Position numbers and translations under genes: made by a program. From Lachnospiraceae bacterium UBA7188 (lineage in GTDB: Bacteria > Bacillota > Clostridia > Lachnospirales > Lachnospiraceae): DNA of 13,168 bases. Position 1 is the first letter of the stretch; every line of letters starts with the position of its first letter. Shown here one piece after another: positions 5,997 through 12,514 of this stretch. Location of the stretch: NCBI GenBank assembly GCA_002490995.1, contig DKVC01000103.1, positions 1 through 13,168 of the forward strand, written 5' to 3'. Under the pieces are notes generated by a model, which was not told the origin of the DNA, ran no database searches, and saw only the letters and a list, made by a program, of their open reading frames with translations.

Positions 5997-6032
5997 GCGG
6001 GCATCAGGAAGCGGCTGCCCCTTCCTACCCGC
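5997..6032 (-). other. Stem-loop in the trpS leader
   Basis: GCGGG (5997-6001) pairs with CCCGC (6028-6032), and AGGAAG (6006-6011) with CTTCCT (6021-6026). The two stems are separated by an asymmetric internal loop. On the minus strand it lies about 30 nt before the trpS start and is not followed by a T-run. It is a possible stability or translation element, not a terminator and not a T-box. Confidence 0.4.
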
Positions 6033-6075
6033 GTATCGTCAAAGCATCCTCGTGTTTTCTGCCCTGAATGACCTT

Positions 6076-6104
6076 ATTATAACATGAAATATGCTGTAAG
6101 GAAA
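6076..6104 (-). promoter_or_regulatory. Probable trpS promoter
   Basis: A perfect TATAAT (6081-6076) with an upstream TG one base away (extended -10). A -35 at 17 bp would be TTTCCT (6104-6099), a poor match that the extended -10 may offset. The expected start near 6069 gives a leader of about 100 nt. Confidence 0.6.
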
Positions 6105-6122
6105 CTTTTTTATCGCCAAAAA

Positions 6123-6153
6123 TAGTAAACCTTTTTAATTTTATGGTTGACAT
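6123..6153 (+). promoter_or_regulatory. BirA-like operator 1 upstream of bioY
   Basis: TAGTAAACC (6123-6131), 13 bp, GGTTGACAT (6145-6153). The core halves GTAAACC and GGTTGAC are inverted repeats with one mismatch. They match the biotin operator known from E. coli and Firmicutes (TTGTAAACC, spacer, GGTTTACAA), though known spacers are about 14-16 bp. The right half overlaps the TTGACA -35 box, so binding would block RNA polymerase. BirA-type repressors bind when charged with biotinyl-AMP. Confidence 0.72.
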
Positions 6154-6175
6154 TTTAATCTGCAGCATATATACT
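6147..6175 (+). promoter_or_regulatory. Strong bioY promoter, P1
   Basis: TTGACA (6147-6152), 17 bp, TATACT (6170-6175): 6 of 6 and 5 of 6 matches to the housekeeping consensus at ideal spacing. The -35 is inside operator 1, and the expected start near 6182 falls in the left half of operator 2. The leader to bioY would be about 160 nt. Confidence 0.75.
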
Positions 6176-6179
6176 TTAA

Positions 6180-6210
6180 ATATAAACCTCTGTTATTCCA
6201 TGGTTAACAT
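6180..6210 (+). promoter_or_regulatory. BirA-like operator 2 upstream of bioY
   Basis: ATATAAACC (6180-6188), 13 bp, GGTTAACAT (6202-6210): 7 of 9 positions inverted, with the same unusual 13-bp spacer as operator 1. The two right halves also share ATGGTTRACATTTTA as a direct repeat. Centres are 57 bp apart. It covers the expected P1 start site. Another GTAAACC half-site follows at 6219-6225 without a partner. Confidence 0.7.
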
Positions 6211-6222
6211 TTTATGCCGTAA

Positions 6223-6271
6223 ACCGCCAGGATTAACAGCAGTGTCCCCGGGAAAGCACCTGGCTGGCGGT
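6223..6271 (+). other. Inverted repeat in the bioY leader
   Basis: ACCGCCAG (6223-6230) pairs with CTGGCGGT (6264-6271), eight perfect pairs around 33 nt. CCAGG (6227-6231) can instead pair with CCTGG (6259-6263). It would be part of the P1 transcript only. Nothing identifies it as a known riboswitch. Confidence 0.45.
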
Positions 6272-6307
6272 CTTGAGTATAGCCGATGCGCAGTATATAT
6301 TCAAGAC
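6270..6307 (+). promoter_or_regulatory. Palindromic promoter-like element before bioY, P2
   Basis: GTCTTGAGTATA (6270-6281) and TATATTCAAGAC (6296-6307) form a 12-bp inverted repeat with one G-T pair and a 14-nt centre. The same arms hold TTGAGT (6273-6278) and TATATT (6296-6301) at 17-bp spacing, a fair promoter with a start near 6308 and a short leader. It may be a promoter with a built-in operator, or simply a leader stem-loop. No T-run follows. Confidence 0.5.
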
Positions 6308-6341
6308 AAGTATACATACAGAAAGAGAGAGGAAAACAAAT

Positions 6342-6923
6342 ATGACAAATACCACTGTAACAGCACCTGAAACACAAAAACCACTGCTGACCCTGAAACA
6401 AATCACCCTTGCCGGCCTGATGACCGCCGTCTTCTGCCTGCTGGGTCCGTTATCGCTGAATATCCCCATAAGCCCGGTTCCCATTTCCCTGGGAATGCTG
6501 GCGCTCTATTTCGTGACCTCCGTGCTGGGCATGAAGCTGGGAACCTTCAGCGTCCTGGCCTACATCCTCCTGGGGCTGACAGGGCTTCCGGTATTCACGG
6601 GATTTACAGGCGGCGCCGGCAAGCTCCTGGGACCCACGGGCGGATATATCATCGGTTATATTTTTATGGCTCTGATCTGCGGTTTCTTTGTGGATAAGTG
6701 GGGAAACAATCTTATCATGGAAATCCTCGGAATGGTGCTTGGCACTGCCGTCTGCTACCTGTTCGGGACAATCTGGCTGGCTTATCTGGCTTCCTATACT
6801 TTTTACCAGGCTCTGGCGGCAGGAGTGCTTCCCTATATTCCTGTGGATGTGGTCAAGCTTGCCATTGCGCTGCTTGTAGGCCGGCAGATTCGCGCCAGAA
6901 TATTGAAAGCCGGTTTACTGTGA
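6342..6923 (+). CDS. bioY: BioY, biotin-binding S component of an ECF transporter
   Basis: 193 aa, six predicted membrane helices, typical of BioY. It binds biotin at the outer face and works with the ECF module (EcfA1A2T), which is not in this window. Family motifs: SLNIPISPVPISLGMLALYF (near 40-59), the GFTGGAGKLLGPTGGYIIGY block (near 85-105), FGTIWLAY, and PYIPVDVVKLAIAL near the C-terminus. The start is ATG 6342 with GAGAGAGG upstream; the open frame extends further but those residues are not BioY-like. It is the only plus-strand gene. It stands alone, with no bioA/D/B genes next to it, suggesting biotin uptake. Two BirA-like operators over its promoter predict repression when biotin is plentiful. 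Confidence 0.96.
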   Translation: MTNTTVTAPETQKPLLTLKQITLAGLMTAVFCLLGPLSLNIPISPVPISLGMLALYFVTSVLGMKLGTFSVLAYILLGLTGLPVFTGFTGGAGKLLGPTGGYIIGYIFMALICGFFVDKWGNNLIMEILGMVLGTAVCYLFGTIWLAYLASYTFYQALAAGVLPYIPVDVVKLAIALLVGRQIRARILKAGLL

Positions 6924-6936
6924 AAGACCGGCTTTC
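6905..6936 (+). terminator. Hairpin between convergent bioY and the 175-aa gene
   Basis: GAAAGCCGGT (6905-6914) and ACCGGCTTTC (6927-6936) are a perfect 10-bp inverted repeat overlapping the bioY stop codon. It lies where the two convergent transcripts meet. Neither side has a good T-run (CCCCTGCC to the right, AATATTCT on the minus strand), so it may end transcription weakly in both directions or protect 3' ends. Confidence 0.5.
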
Positions 6937-6945
6937 CCCTGCCGG

Positions 6946-7473
6946 TCAGATCCCTGTGTAAGTATCGTAAAGCGTTACAACGTTCTCCTGGGCATCATAC
7001 ATTGTGATTTCACTGCAATCCACCGGAAGCACTACGGCAAAGGGCTTTTCCGGGTCCACACTGATGACCTTCTTCCCTGTGTCGTTATCCACCACAATCC
7101 TGCACACGCCGTCCTCATTCAGGGAAAGAAGCGCAATCCCTTTGTCCTCAAATACAATCCCCTTCACACTTTCTGCCATATAAGGGTCAAATCCGCCCTG
7201 CCGGAAAAAATAGCCAAAGGAAAAGCCTTCTCTGCTCAGATAAATCGAATAGGCGCAGTCGTCCTTCTCCTCGTCATAGAAAAGCATGGCACACATGTCA
7301 TCGTTGACCGCCTGCGCCATTTCCCAGTTGTTCCCGATCTCCTGATTCTCCCTGGCATCCTGTTCCAGCCTGGCGGCTGATACTCCCAGCACATCTGCCT
7401 GCCATACGATCAGAAAAGCCAGCAGGATAATTAATATGATTCCCAGCAATAAGGGTATTTTCTCAGCCTTCAC
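6946..7473 (-). CDS. Small single-pass membrane protein, function unknown
   Basis: 175 aa with one N-terminal transmembrane helix (about 6-24) and a 150-residue domain that should lie outside the membrane. The domain is acidic and beta-rich, with Cys58 and Cys70 near its start and a single later Cys, and no catalytic motif I recognise. The start is a GTG at 7473 with an ideal GGAGG 8 nt upstream. It follows the 842-aa gene by 137 bp in the same direction; both are N-terminally anchored extracytoplasmic proteins. AT-rich TATAGTATAGTAT (around 7537-7549, other strand) could hold a -10 box for a separate promoter. It converges on bioY. Confidence 0.8.
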   Translation of the reverse strand: MKAEKIPLLLGIILIILLAFLIVWQADVLGVSAARLEQDARENQEIGNNWEMAQAVNDDMCAMLFYDEEKDDCAYSIYLSREGFSFGYFFRQGGFDPYMAESVKGIVFEDKGIALLSLNEDGVCRIVVDNDTGKKVISVDPEKPFAVVLPVDCSEITMYDAQENVVTLYDTYTGI

Positions 7474-7610
7474 ATCCGCTACCTCCTATTCCAGTACCGC
7501 ATCCGTCCCGTTTCTGCTTAATACCATTTTCCGGCATACTATACTATATTTTGCCCTGTCCTTCCATAAAAGGAAACAAACGCCTCATACCGCGTCTCAA
7601 ACAGTATTCC

Positions 7611-10139
7611 CTATCCGGCTCTCCTGTACGTAATAAACTGGTTGCCATTTTCTGCAAACCACTCTGCCGAATCATTCATTCCCATTTTTTCGATTGTCCC
7701 TGTCAGGGGATTCAGTATGCCTGTATTGTATTCGTTAAATCCCACCAGCAGCACCGCAGAGCCGTCCTCCAGGAGCGCAAGGACCGGTATGTCCATATTT
7801 ACATAATAGAGCACGGTATCCAGGCCGCAGCCTTTCAGGTCAAGCACAGTGGCATCCATCAGATTCTGCTCCAGAATCTGTATCACATCCTCCCCTCTGT
7901 CCAACAGAAGCTGGGTATCCCTGCTGATGCCTTCATATTCCAGCATCGTGTCCAGGCACACCGCCAGCGCCCCCTTCTCTTCCGTCACCGCGGCTTCCTG
8001 AATTGCCATAATCTGGTTCCTTGCCGCCCTGACTCCTCTCGCCCAGACACGCTCCCCGTTTCTGTCCACCACAGTCCCTGCAACCGCATTGGCCAGGTTC
8101 ACCGCCCTTGCGGGAGATATGAAAATCCCTTCCACACCATATGGCCCGAATACGTAATAGGCGTCATTCTCCTCCTCATCCGGGAGCTGTATCCTTCTTC
8201 CGCCCTCAAATACCACTTCCATGGGCGTAAGAATCTGAACCGTCCTGCTGTCTATGCTCTTGCGGAGCTGAATTTCCACATAGCGCTGGTATCGCTCTGT
8301 ATCCACAGCCACGATAACATTTTCCCCCGCTTCATACTCCGTATTATTGGTGATATGTTCCTGCTCCGTCTCCTGATATTCCCCTGACTCCAGACGTCTC
8401 ACCCGATCCAGAGTAATCTGGTTGCCTTCCACGATACATTCCGTCACATAAATATCCGCCTGCCTGTATTCTTTCAGCAGTTCACCGGCGGCATTGCAGA
8501 TACAGATTTTATACATGGGAAAAAAGACACTGCCGGAGTTCTCCTTAACCACATCCGCGGCATATGCCACGCCATATATGATATCTTCCTGCATAAAGCC
8601 CAGCGGCCTGATCACCTCTCCGTCTTCCACGGATATGGTCTTGCGGGTGTCATTTCCCAGATTTCGGATTTCCAGCAGCCTGCTGTGATATACATCCTCA
8701 CCTTCCGGCCATACCGCAATCCTCCGATCCTCCGAAACCTGAAGCCCCTCATCCTGAATGATTTCAAGCATCCTGGAATAAGTCCTGCCTGCCAGGTCTA
8801 TCCCATATACACCGTTGTTCATCACGAAATACAGCTTCTGTTCCCTGTTCAGATATAAAAGCCGGCTCATCTCGGCTTCCAGCACCGAATAAGTCCTGTC
8901 GTAAGGAATGTAGAGAAGCTCCTCTATGGTATTCTGCGAACTGTTGTGGGTGTAGAGCTGGATTCCCACCTCCCCTTCATGCCTGCCCCTGTTCATATAG
9001 CCGTAAACGGCAAACTGTACATTTCCGCCCTCGTCCACATCCAGAATCCGAATTCCGTGCTGGCTGTACATGGTGCGGTCGTCCGCGTTGCCCTCATCAT
9101 AAAAGCTGAAAATAACAGTCAGCTTATTGGTAGTCACATTGTAGCTGAACAGCCTTCCCTCTGTCTCAAATACGATTATGTTTCCGTCTTCGCTCTCTGT
9201 CATCTGCACATCCGTCCCCGTGATTCCCAGCAATATCTTATCATTTGCACAGAGCTGCTCCACGGCAGGTATCTGGGACATGGTACGTTCGTAATCCAGC
9301 AGGTACATTCTGTCAGCGGTATAGCGGACCCGATAATATTCTTCCACATTATAATAAACCGTATTTTTCCCTTCCGAAGTGGAAACAATGTAATCCAAAA
9401 GCAGGGAAGCCGTCTGAGAAGAGATTTCGGTGAGCCTGACGCCGGGGGCTTTCGCTTCCTGCACCTCCAGGTCTCCCCAGGTAATCTGGCGGAAACTGCT
9501 GTGGATATTTACCTTGTGGAAAGAACTGTTATCCTCCAGTCTGGAATTGGTTTCCAGATACTTGGTCAGTTCTCTGGCAGCCTCCCTGTCATAGAGCTTC
9601 TCATGGAAGTCCCTGCAGAAATCCAGCTTTTCCTTTGTATACAGATCGCTGCTCCAACGCACCCGGGTATAGTAAGAGACCTCTCTTCCGTCAGACAGGC
9701 CCAGTATGATTTTCAGGGCATAATCCGTATCCCGTTCGATCAGATCCTTCAGGGTAATGGTGCCGCTAATCCTCCCTGTCTCAATCTGCAGCTCCCCGAT
9801 ATCCCTGTTTTCAATCAGCCTTGAACCGTCCGCACTCCGCACCTCAATGGAAACCCTTTCCACGGATTCCCCGTAAGTATCTACCACAAAGCCTGTGTCC
9901 CGCCCTTCTCCCAGAACGGTTACGGATTCCCTCTGAAAAGCAATGTCCGTATCCGCCAGATACCCGTGAAGCTGGTTATATTCCCTTCCTTCCAGCACCA
10001 TGGTCACCAGCGGAAGGCTGGCAGGCGCCATCTCCATGGTCAGGTTGTCATGCCCCCTGTTCATGAACCTGCCGACAATCACCAGCGCAAGCAAAAAAAC
10101 AATGAAAAAAACAAATAATTTGAGAATGCTTTTTTTCAT
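7611..10139 (-). CDS. Large membrane-anchored protein with degenerate C39-like domain
   Basis: 842 aa. A Lys-rich start and one transmembrane helix (about 5-25) leave a large extracytoplasmic part. The middle (about 290-640) repeats short beta-strand blocks (GNIIVFETEGRLFSYN, GNVQFAVYGYMNRG, KLYFVMNNGVYGIDL) that suggest a beta-propeller. The last 120 residues resemble the C39-like cysteine peptidase fold: AVCLDTML with Cys728, GCGLDTVLYYVNMDIPVLAL (770-789), DGSAVLLVGFNEYN and NPLTG. The expected catalytic His of GH-x-VVVVG is missing (GSAVLLVG), and the later Asp is Asn, so it is probably not an active peptidase. AAGGAG sets the start, inside the end of the methyltransferase gene. The ATGA overlap implies coupling. 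Its partner and ligand are unknown. Confidence 0.87.
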   Translation of the reverse strand: MKKSILKLFVFFIVFLLALVIVGRFMNRGHDNLTMEMAPASLPLVTMVLEGREYNQLHGYLADTDIAFQRESVTVLGEGRDTGFVVDTYGESVERVSIEVRSADGSRLIENRDIGELQIETGRISGTITLKDLIERDTDYALKIILGLSDGREVSYYTRVRWSSDLYTKEKLDFCRDFHEKLYDREAARELTKYLETNSRLEDNSSFHKVNIHSSFRQITWGDLEVQEAKAPGVRLTEISSQTASLLLDYIVSTSEGKNTVYYNVEEYYRVRYTADRMYLLDYERTMSQIPAVEQLCANDKILLGITGTDVQMTESEDGNIIVFETEGRLFSYNVTTNKLTVIFSFYDEGNADDRTMYSQHGIRILDVDEGGNVQFAVYGYMNRGRHEGEVGIQLYTHNSSQNTIEELLYIPYDRTYSVLEAEMSRLLYLNREQKLYFVMNNGVYGIDLAGRTYSRMLEIIQDEGLQVSEDRRIAVWPEGEDVYHSRLLEIRNLGNDTRKTISVEDGEVIRPLGFMQEDIIYGVAYAADVVKENSGSVFFPMYKICICNAAGELLKEYRQADIYVTECIVEGNQITLDRVRRLESGEYQETEQEHITNNTEYEAGENVIVAVDTERYQRYVEIQLRKSIDSRTVQILTPMEVVFEGGRRIQLPDEEENDAYYVFGPYGVEGIFISPARAVNLANAVAGTVVDRNGERVWARGVRAARNQIMAIQEAAVTEEKGALAVCLDTMLEYEGISRDTQLLLDRGEDVIQILEQNLMDATVLDLKGCGLDTVLYYVNMDIPVLALLEDGSAVLLVGFNEYNTGILNPLTGTIEKMGMNDSAEWFAENGNQFITYRRAG

Positions 10140-11308
10140 AGCAGCTCCTTCAAAGTGGGATTTACCTGCAGAAATTCCAGCAGCCTCTCAGACGCCAGAC
10201 GCATCTCTTCGCCGTACACACCTGACCTGGGGCGCATCCCTGCCCTCTTAACCCCGCGTATCATCAGATTCTTAGGCGTGTGCTCCATATCGATAAACTC
10301 CAGTATCTGCGTATCGTAACCACTCTCCTCCAGCAGATTTGCACGCAGGGCATCCGTAATCAATGCCGCCATACGCTCCCTGATCACTCCGTATTTCAGC
10401 ACGGGCTGCAGCATGTCGCATCGAATCTGCCCATTCAGCTCATGCTGGCAGCACGGAACTGCCAGGATAACGGATGCCCCCCATTTCACCGCCTTTTCCA
10501 GGGCATAATCCGTAGCCTTGTCGCAGGCGTGAAGGGAGACCACCATATCCACACTGTCCTCCCCGCTGTAGCTGCTGATGTCCCCCTCCCGGAACTCCAG
10601 CCCGTCATAATGAAGCTTCTCTGCCAGCTCACTGCAGTGCCTTATCACATCCGCCTTCAAATCCAGCCCCGTCACCTGGATATCCCTGCCTTCCAGCCGG
10701 TGCAGATAATAATACATGGCAAACGTCAAATAAGACTTTCCGCAGCCGAAATCCACGATGCGGATTGTCCGGCCGGAGGGAAGCCTGTCCAAAATATCCC
10801 TGATAAATTCCAGATATCGGTTAATCTGGCGGAATTTGTCATATTTCGCCCTGACAATCCGCCCGTCCCGGGTCTGAACACCCAGTTCCACCAGAAAATC
10901 CACCGGCTGCCCCTCCCGCAGGATGTACTGCTTTGCGCGGTTGTGGGACAGGTCGGCGGTCTCTTTCTTCTGTTCTTCCGTATTCCTTCGGTTTCTGTAT
11001 TTTATGGTAATCTTTCCTTTTTTACTCACCAGCACTGTGGCTTCTTTTGTGCCATTGCCAATCTGTGCCTGGCGGAAGCAGTTCTCCATATACTCTGCCA
11101 GACGCTCCTGCATTTCCGTTTTCGTATGGTTGGAATGAAATACCTTATTCTCCCGATAAAGTGTCTCCTGAAAAGAAAGCTCCCCTCTGATCAGCACGGG
11201 GCGCACCTTTATTTTCTCTGCCCTTGCGGCATCTCTCGTATTGCTCAGTACAATCTGTATTAAATTCTGATCCAGCATCTGCCGGAAGAGTTCTCTCAGT
11301 TCATCCAT
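10136..11308 (-). CDS. SAM-dependent methyltransferase, substrate unknown
   Basis: 390 aa from ATG 11308. The C-terminal half is a Rossmann methyltransferase: VDFGCGKSYLTF (185-196) is the SAM-binding motif I, GLDLK motif II, and SLHACDKATD (258-267) with VPCCQHEL (284-291) resembles the METTL25/GSTCD-type family (Methyltransf_32). The N-terminal 160 residues form a separate domain with a basic segment (SKKGKITIKYRNRRNTEEQKK, shortened here) suggesting nucleic-acid contact. The start is uncertain: ATG 11308 lacks a clear Shine-Dalgarno, and TTG 11380 would add 24 residues. A 32-codon frame (11399 to 11301) ends next to the ATG and could couple translation. The stop overlaps the next start as ATGA. 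RNA is a guess for the substrate. Confidence 0.88.
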   Translation of the reverse strand: MDELRELFRQMLDQNLIQIVLSNTRDAARAEKIKVRPVLIRGELSFQETLYRENKVFHSNHTKTEMQERLAEYMENCFRQAQIGNGTKEATVLVSKKGKITIKYRNRRNTEEQKKETADLSHNRAKQYILREGQPVDFLVELGVQTRDGRIVRAKYDKFRQINRYLEFIRDILDRLPSGRTIRIVDFGCGKSYLTFAMYYYLHRLEGRDIQVTGLDLKADVIRHCSELAEKLHYDGLEFREGDISSYSGEDSVDMVVSLHACDKATDYALEKAVKWGASVILAVPCCQHELNGQIRCDMLQPVLKYGVIRERMAALITDALRANLLEESGYDTQILEFIDMEHTPKNLMIRGVKRAGMRPRSGVYGEEMRLASERLLEFLQVNPTLKELL

Positions 11309-11458
11309 ATATTCTGTCTCTGTCTTCAAACCTTTTCCATTCCGGTTCGCCGCATTGTCCCGCACGAGAAGAAACTGCAAAGCAGAATTTTTCCAACATT
11401 ACCCAGGGATGCATCTGCAAATAACGGATGCGGCGCCAAAAAAGTACCTTCCAAAGCT

Positions 11459-11866
11459 TTATTGCAATAAATAGAAATTCCCCCTTCGCCCTCCGTGACG
11501 GCGCTTATATACTTCGTTGAACAGCAGCACCTGTATCATCTCCTCTGCCGGCGCCTGTTCTTCTTCCTTCTCCAAAATCCTGCAGATTGATTTTACCATG
11601 GCAAGCAGGCTGTATCTGTCCGGATATTCGTCATAAATCATGCTGCCTTCATAGTCCGCCTTATCCAAAATATCCACTATCCTTTTCTGATAGCGTTTCA
11701 CATCGTTGGGATACATCTGCTGCAGGTACTCCAAATCCTGTATCAGTTCCCTTTCTCTGTCCGGACCCAGATAGCCCGGATACGTCATATAAAAAGGAAG
11801 GGGCCCTTTCCAGCCCCTTGCCTCATTTTCCGGCAACGGCTGCAACAGCTTAGAATGAAATTCCAT
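11459..11866 (-). CDS. 135-aa protein of unknown function
   Basis: A soluble, mostly helical and strongly charged protein with an aromatic N-terminal block (GPLPFYMTYPGYLG, 21-34), then helices (RERELIQDLEYLQQMYP; YQKRIVDILDKADYEGS) and a basic tail (YKRRHGGRRGNF). I do not recognise a named family. ATG 11866 follows AGAGAGA; a small palindrome (CTGTT/AACAG, 11878-11891) lies next to it. It lies 89 bp after atpC and 150 bp before the methyltransferase, all in the same direction. It could be read through from the ATP synthase operon or belong to the methyltransferase group. Confidence 0.8.
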   Translation of the reverse strand: MEFHSKLLQPLPENEARGWKGPLPFYMTYPGYLGPDRERELIQDLEYLQQMYPNDVKRYQKRIVDILDKADYEGSMIYDEYPDRYSLLAMVKSICRILEKEEEQAPAEEMIQVLLFNEVYKRRHGGRRGNFYLLQ

Positions 11867-11955
11867 ACGTTTTTCTCTCTGTTTTTTAACAGCATATGCG
11901 CGTTTTCATCTAATTGTTACCGGAAACATTCAAAATTCCCTTTGTAGACACTTCC

Positions 11956-12363
11956 CTACTGCTTCAATACCTCGATACGTGCCATTGCCCTCAGCAGAGC
12001 AGTCTCCGCCTTGGCGATGTCCGTATTGGGCGCCTTGCCGCTCAGGCGCTTCTCTGCACGCTCCCTGGCGGATTTTGCACGCTCCTCGTCAATTTCTCCG
12101 GGCCACTCAACGGTTTCCGCCAGAATGGTCACACCCTCCGGCAGAATCTCGGCAAACCCGGCATGCAGGGCTGCTTTCTTCCCGCCTTCCGGCTCACTGA
12201 TATGCAGGATGCCCGGCTTTACAATCACCGTCATCGGAATATGGCCCGGCAGCACGCCTATCTCGCCTTCTGTGGTATTAAACTCCACCATGTCCACCTG
12301 GTTCTCATAGAAAACCCTGTCAGGCGTGATAATACGCAGAAGAAATTCATTCTTGTCTGCCAT
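11956..12363 (-). CDS. atpC: F-type ATP synthase epsilon subunit
   Basis: 135 aa, the normal length. Epsilon sits on the central stalk of F1, couples rotation to catalysis and can inhibit ATP hydrolysis through its C-terminal helices. The N-terminal beta-sandwich is clear: FLLRIITPDRVFYENQVDMVEF and TEGEIGVLPGHIPMTVIVKPG (31-51, written here to twenty-odd residues only as a block name), with the family's GxxGVLPGH motif. The C-terminal helical pair is EERAKSARERAEKRL and AETALLRAMARIEVL. ATG 12363 follows AAAGGATA. It is the last atp gene, after a structured 151-bp gap behind atpD. Confidence 0.96.
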   Translation of the reverse strand: MADKNEFLLRIITPDRVFYENQVDMVEFNTTEGEIGVLPGHIPMTVIVKPGILHISEPEGGKKAALHAGFAEILPEGVTILAETVEWPGEIDEERAKSARERAEKRLSGKAPNTDIAKAETALLRAMARIEVLKQ

Positions 12364-12383
12364 AATTATCCTTTCTTAATTAA

Positions 12384-12508
12384 AGTTCCGCATCCGCCCT
12401 TCCGATACCCAGGGCACGGCAGAGAATTCACGGCCGCGAAGTGATGCGTCCCTGAATCCTCTGGGGTACCGGGCGGGCGGATGCTGTTTTATAGTTCCGC
12501 ATCCGCCC
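12384..12508 (-). promoter_or_regulatory. Three-arm alternative hairpin between atpD and atpC
   Basis: AGTTCCGCATCCGCCC occurs twice as a 16-bp direct repeat (12384-12399 and 12493-12508). Between them GGGCGGATGC (12475-12484) is complementary to ten bases of both. The middle arm can pair with the near copy (14-nt loop) or with the far copy, enclosing about 75 nt that also has weaker symmetry (CCGATACCC 12402-12410, GGGTACCGG 12464-12472). On the minus-strand mRNA the structures exclude each other. The last arm ends about 20 nt before the atpC start region. There is no T-run, so this is not a plain terminator. Confidence 0.65.
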
Positions 12509-12514
12509 CATAAA

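Noticed and set aside
5968..6075. T-box riboswitch upstream of trpS
   Set aside because: The leader is only about 100 nt, and no T-box motif with a terminator hairpin was found.
4816..6087. Long plus-strand frame (423 codons) opposite trpS
   Set aside because: It is the antisense shadow of a clear TrpRS gene; it has no ribosome site and no recognisable motif.
6211..6341. Riboswitch in the bioY leader
   Set aside because: Only simple inverted repeats were found and no match to a known riboswitch core; BirA-type operators already explain control.
8946..9824. Plus-strand frame (292 codons) opposite the 842-aa gene
   Set aside because: Shadow frame without ribosome site or domain pattern; the minus gene has a good start and coupling.
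10280..11263. Plus-strand frame (327 codons) opposite the methyltransferase
   Set aside because: The minus strand carries intact SAM-binding motifs; the plus frame is His/Gln/Pro/Leu-rich, as typical of antisense reading of this composition.
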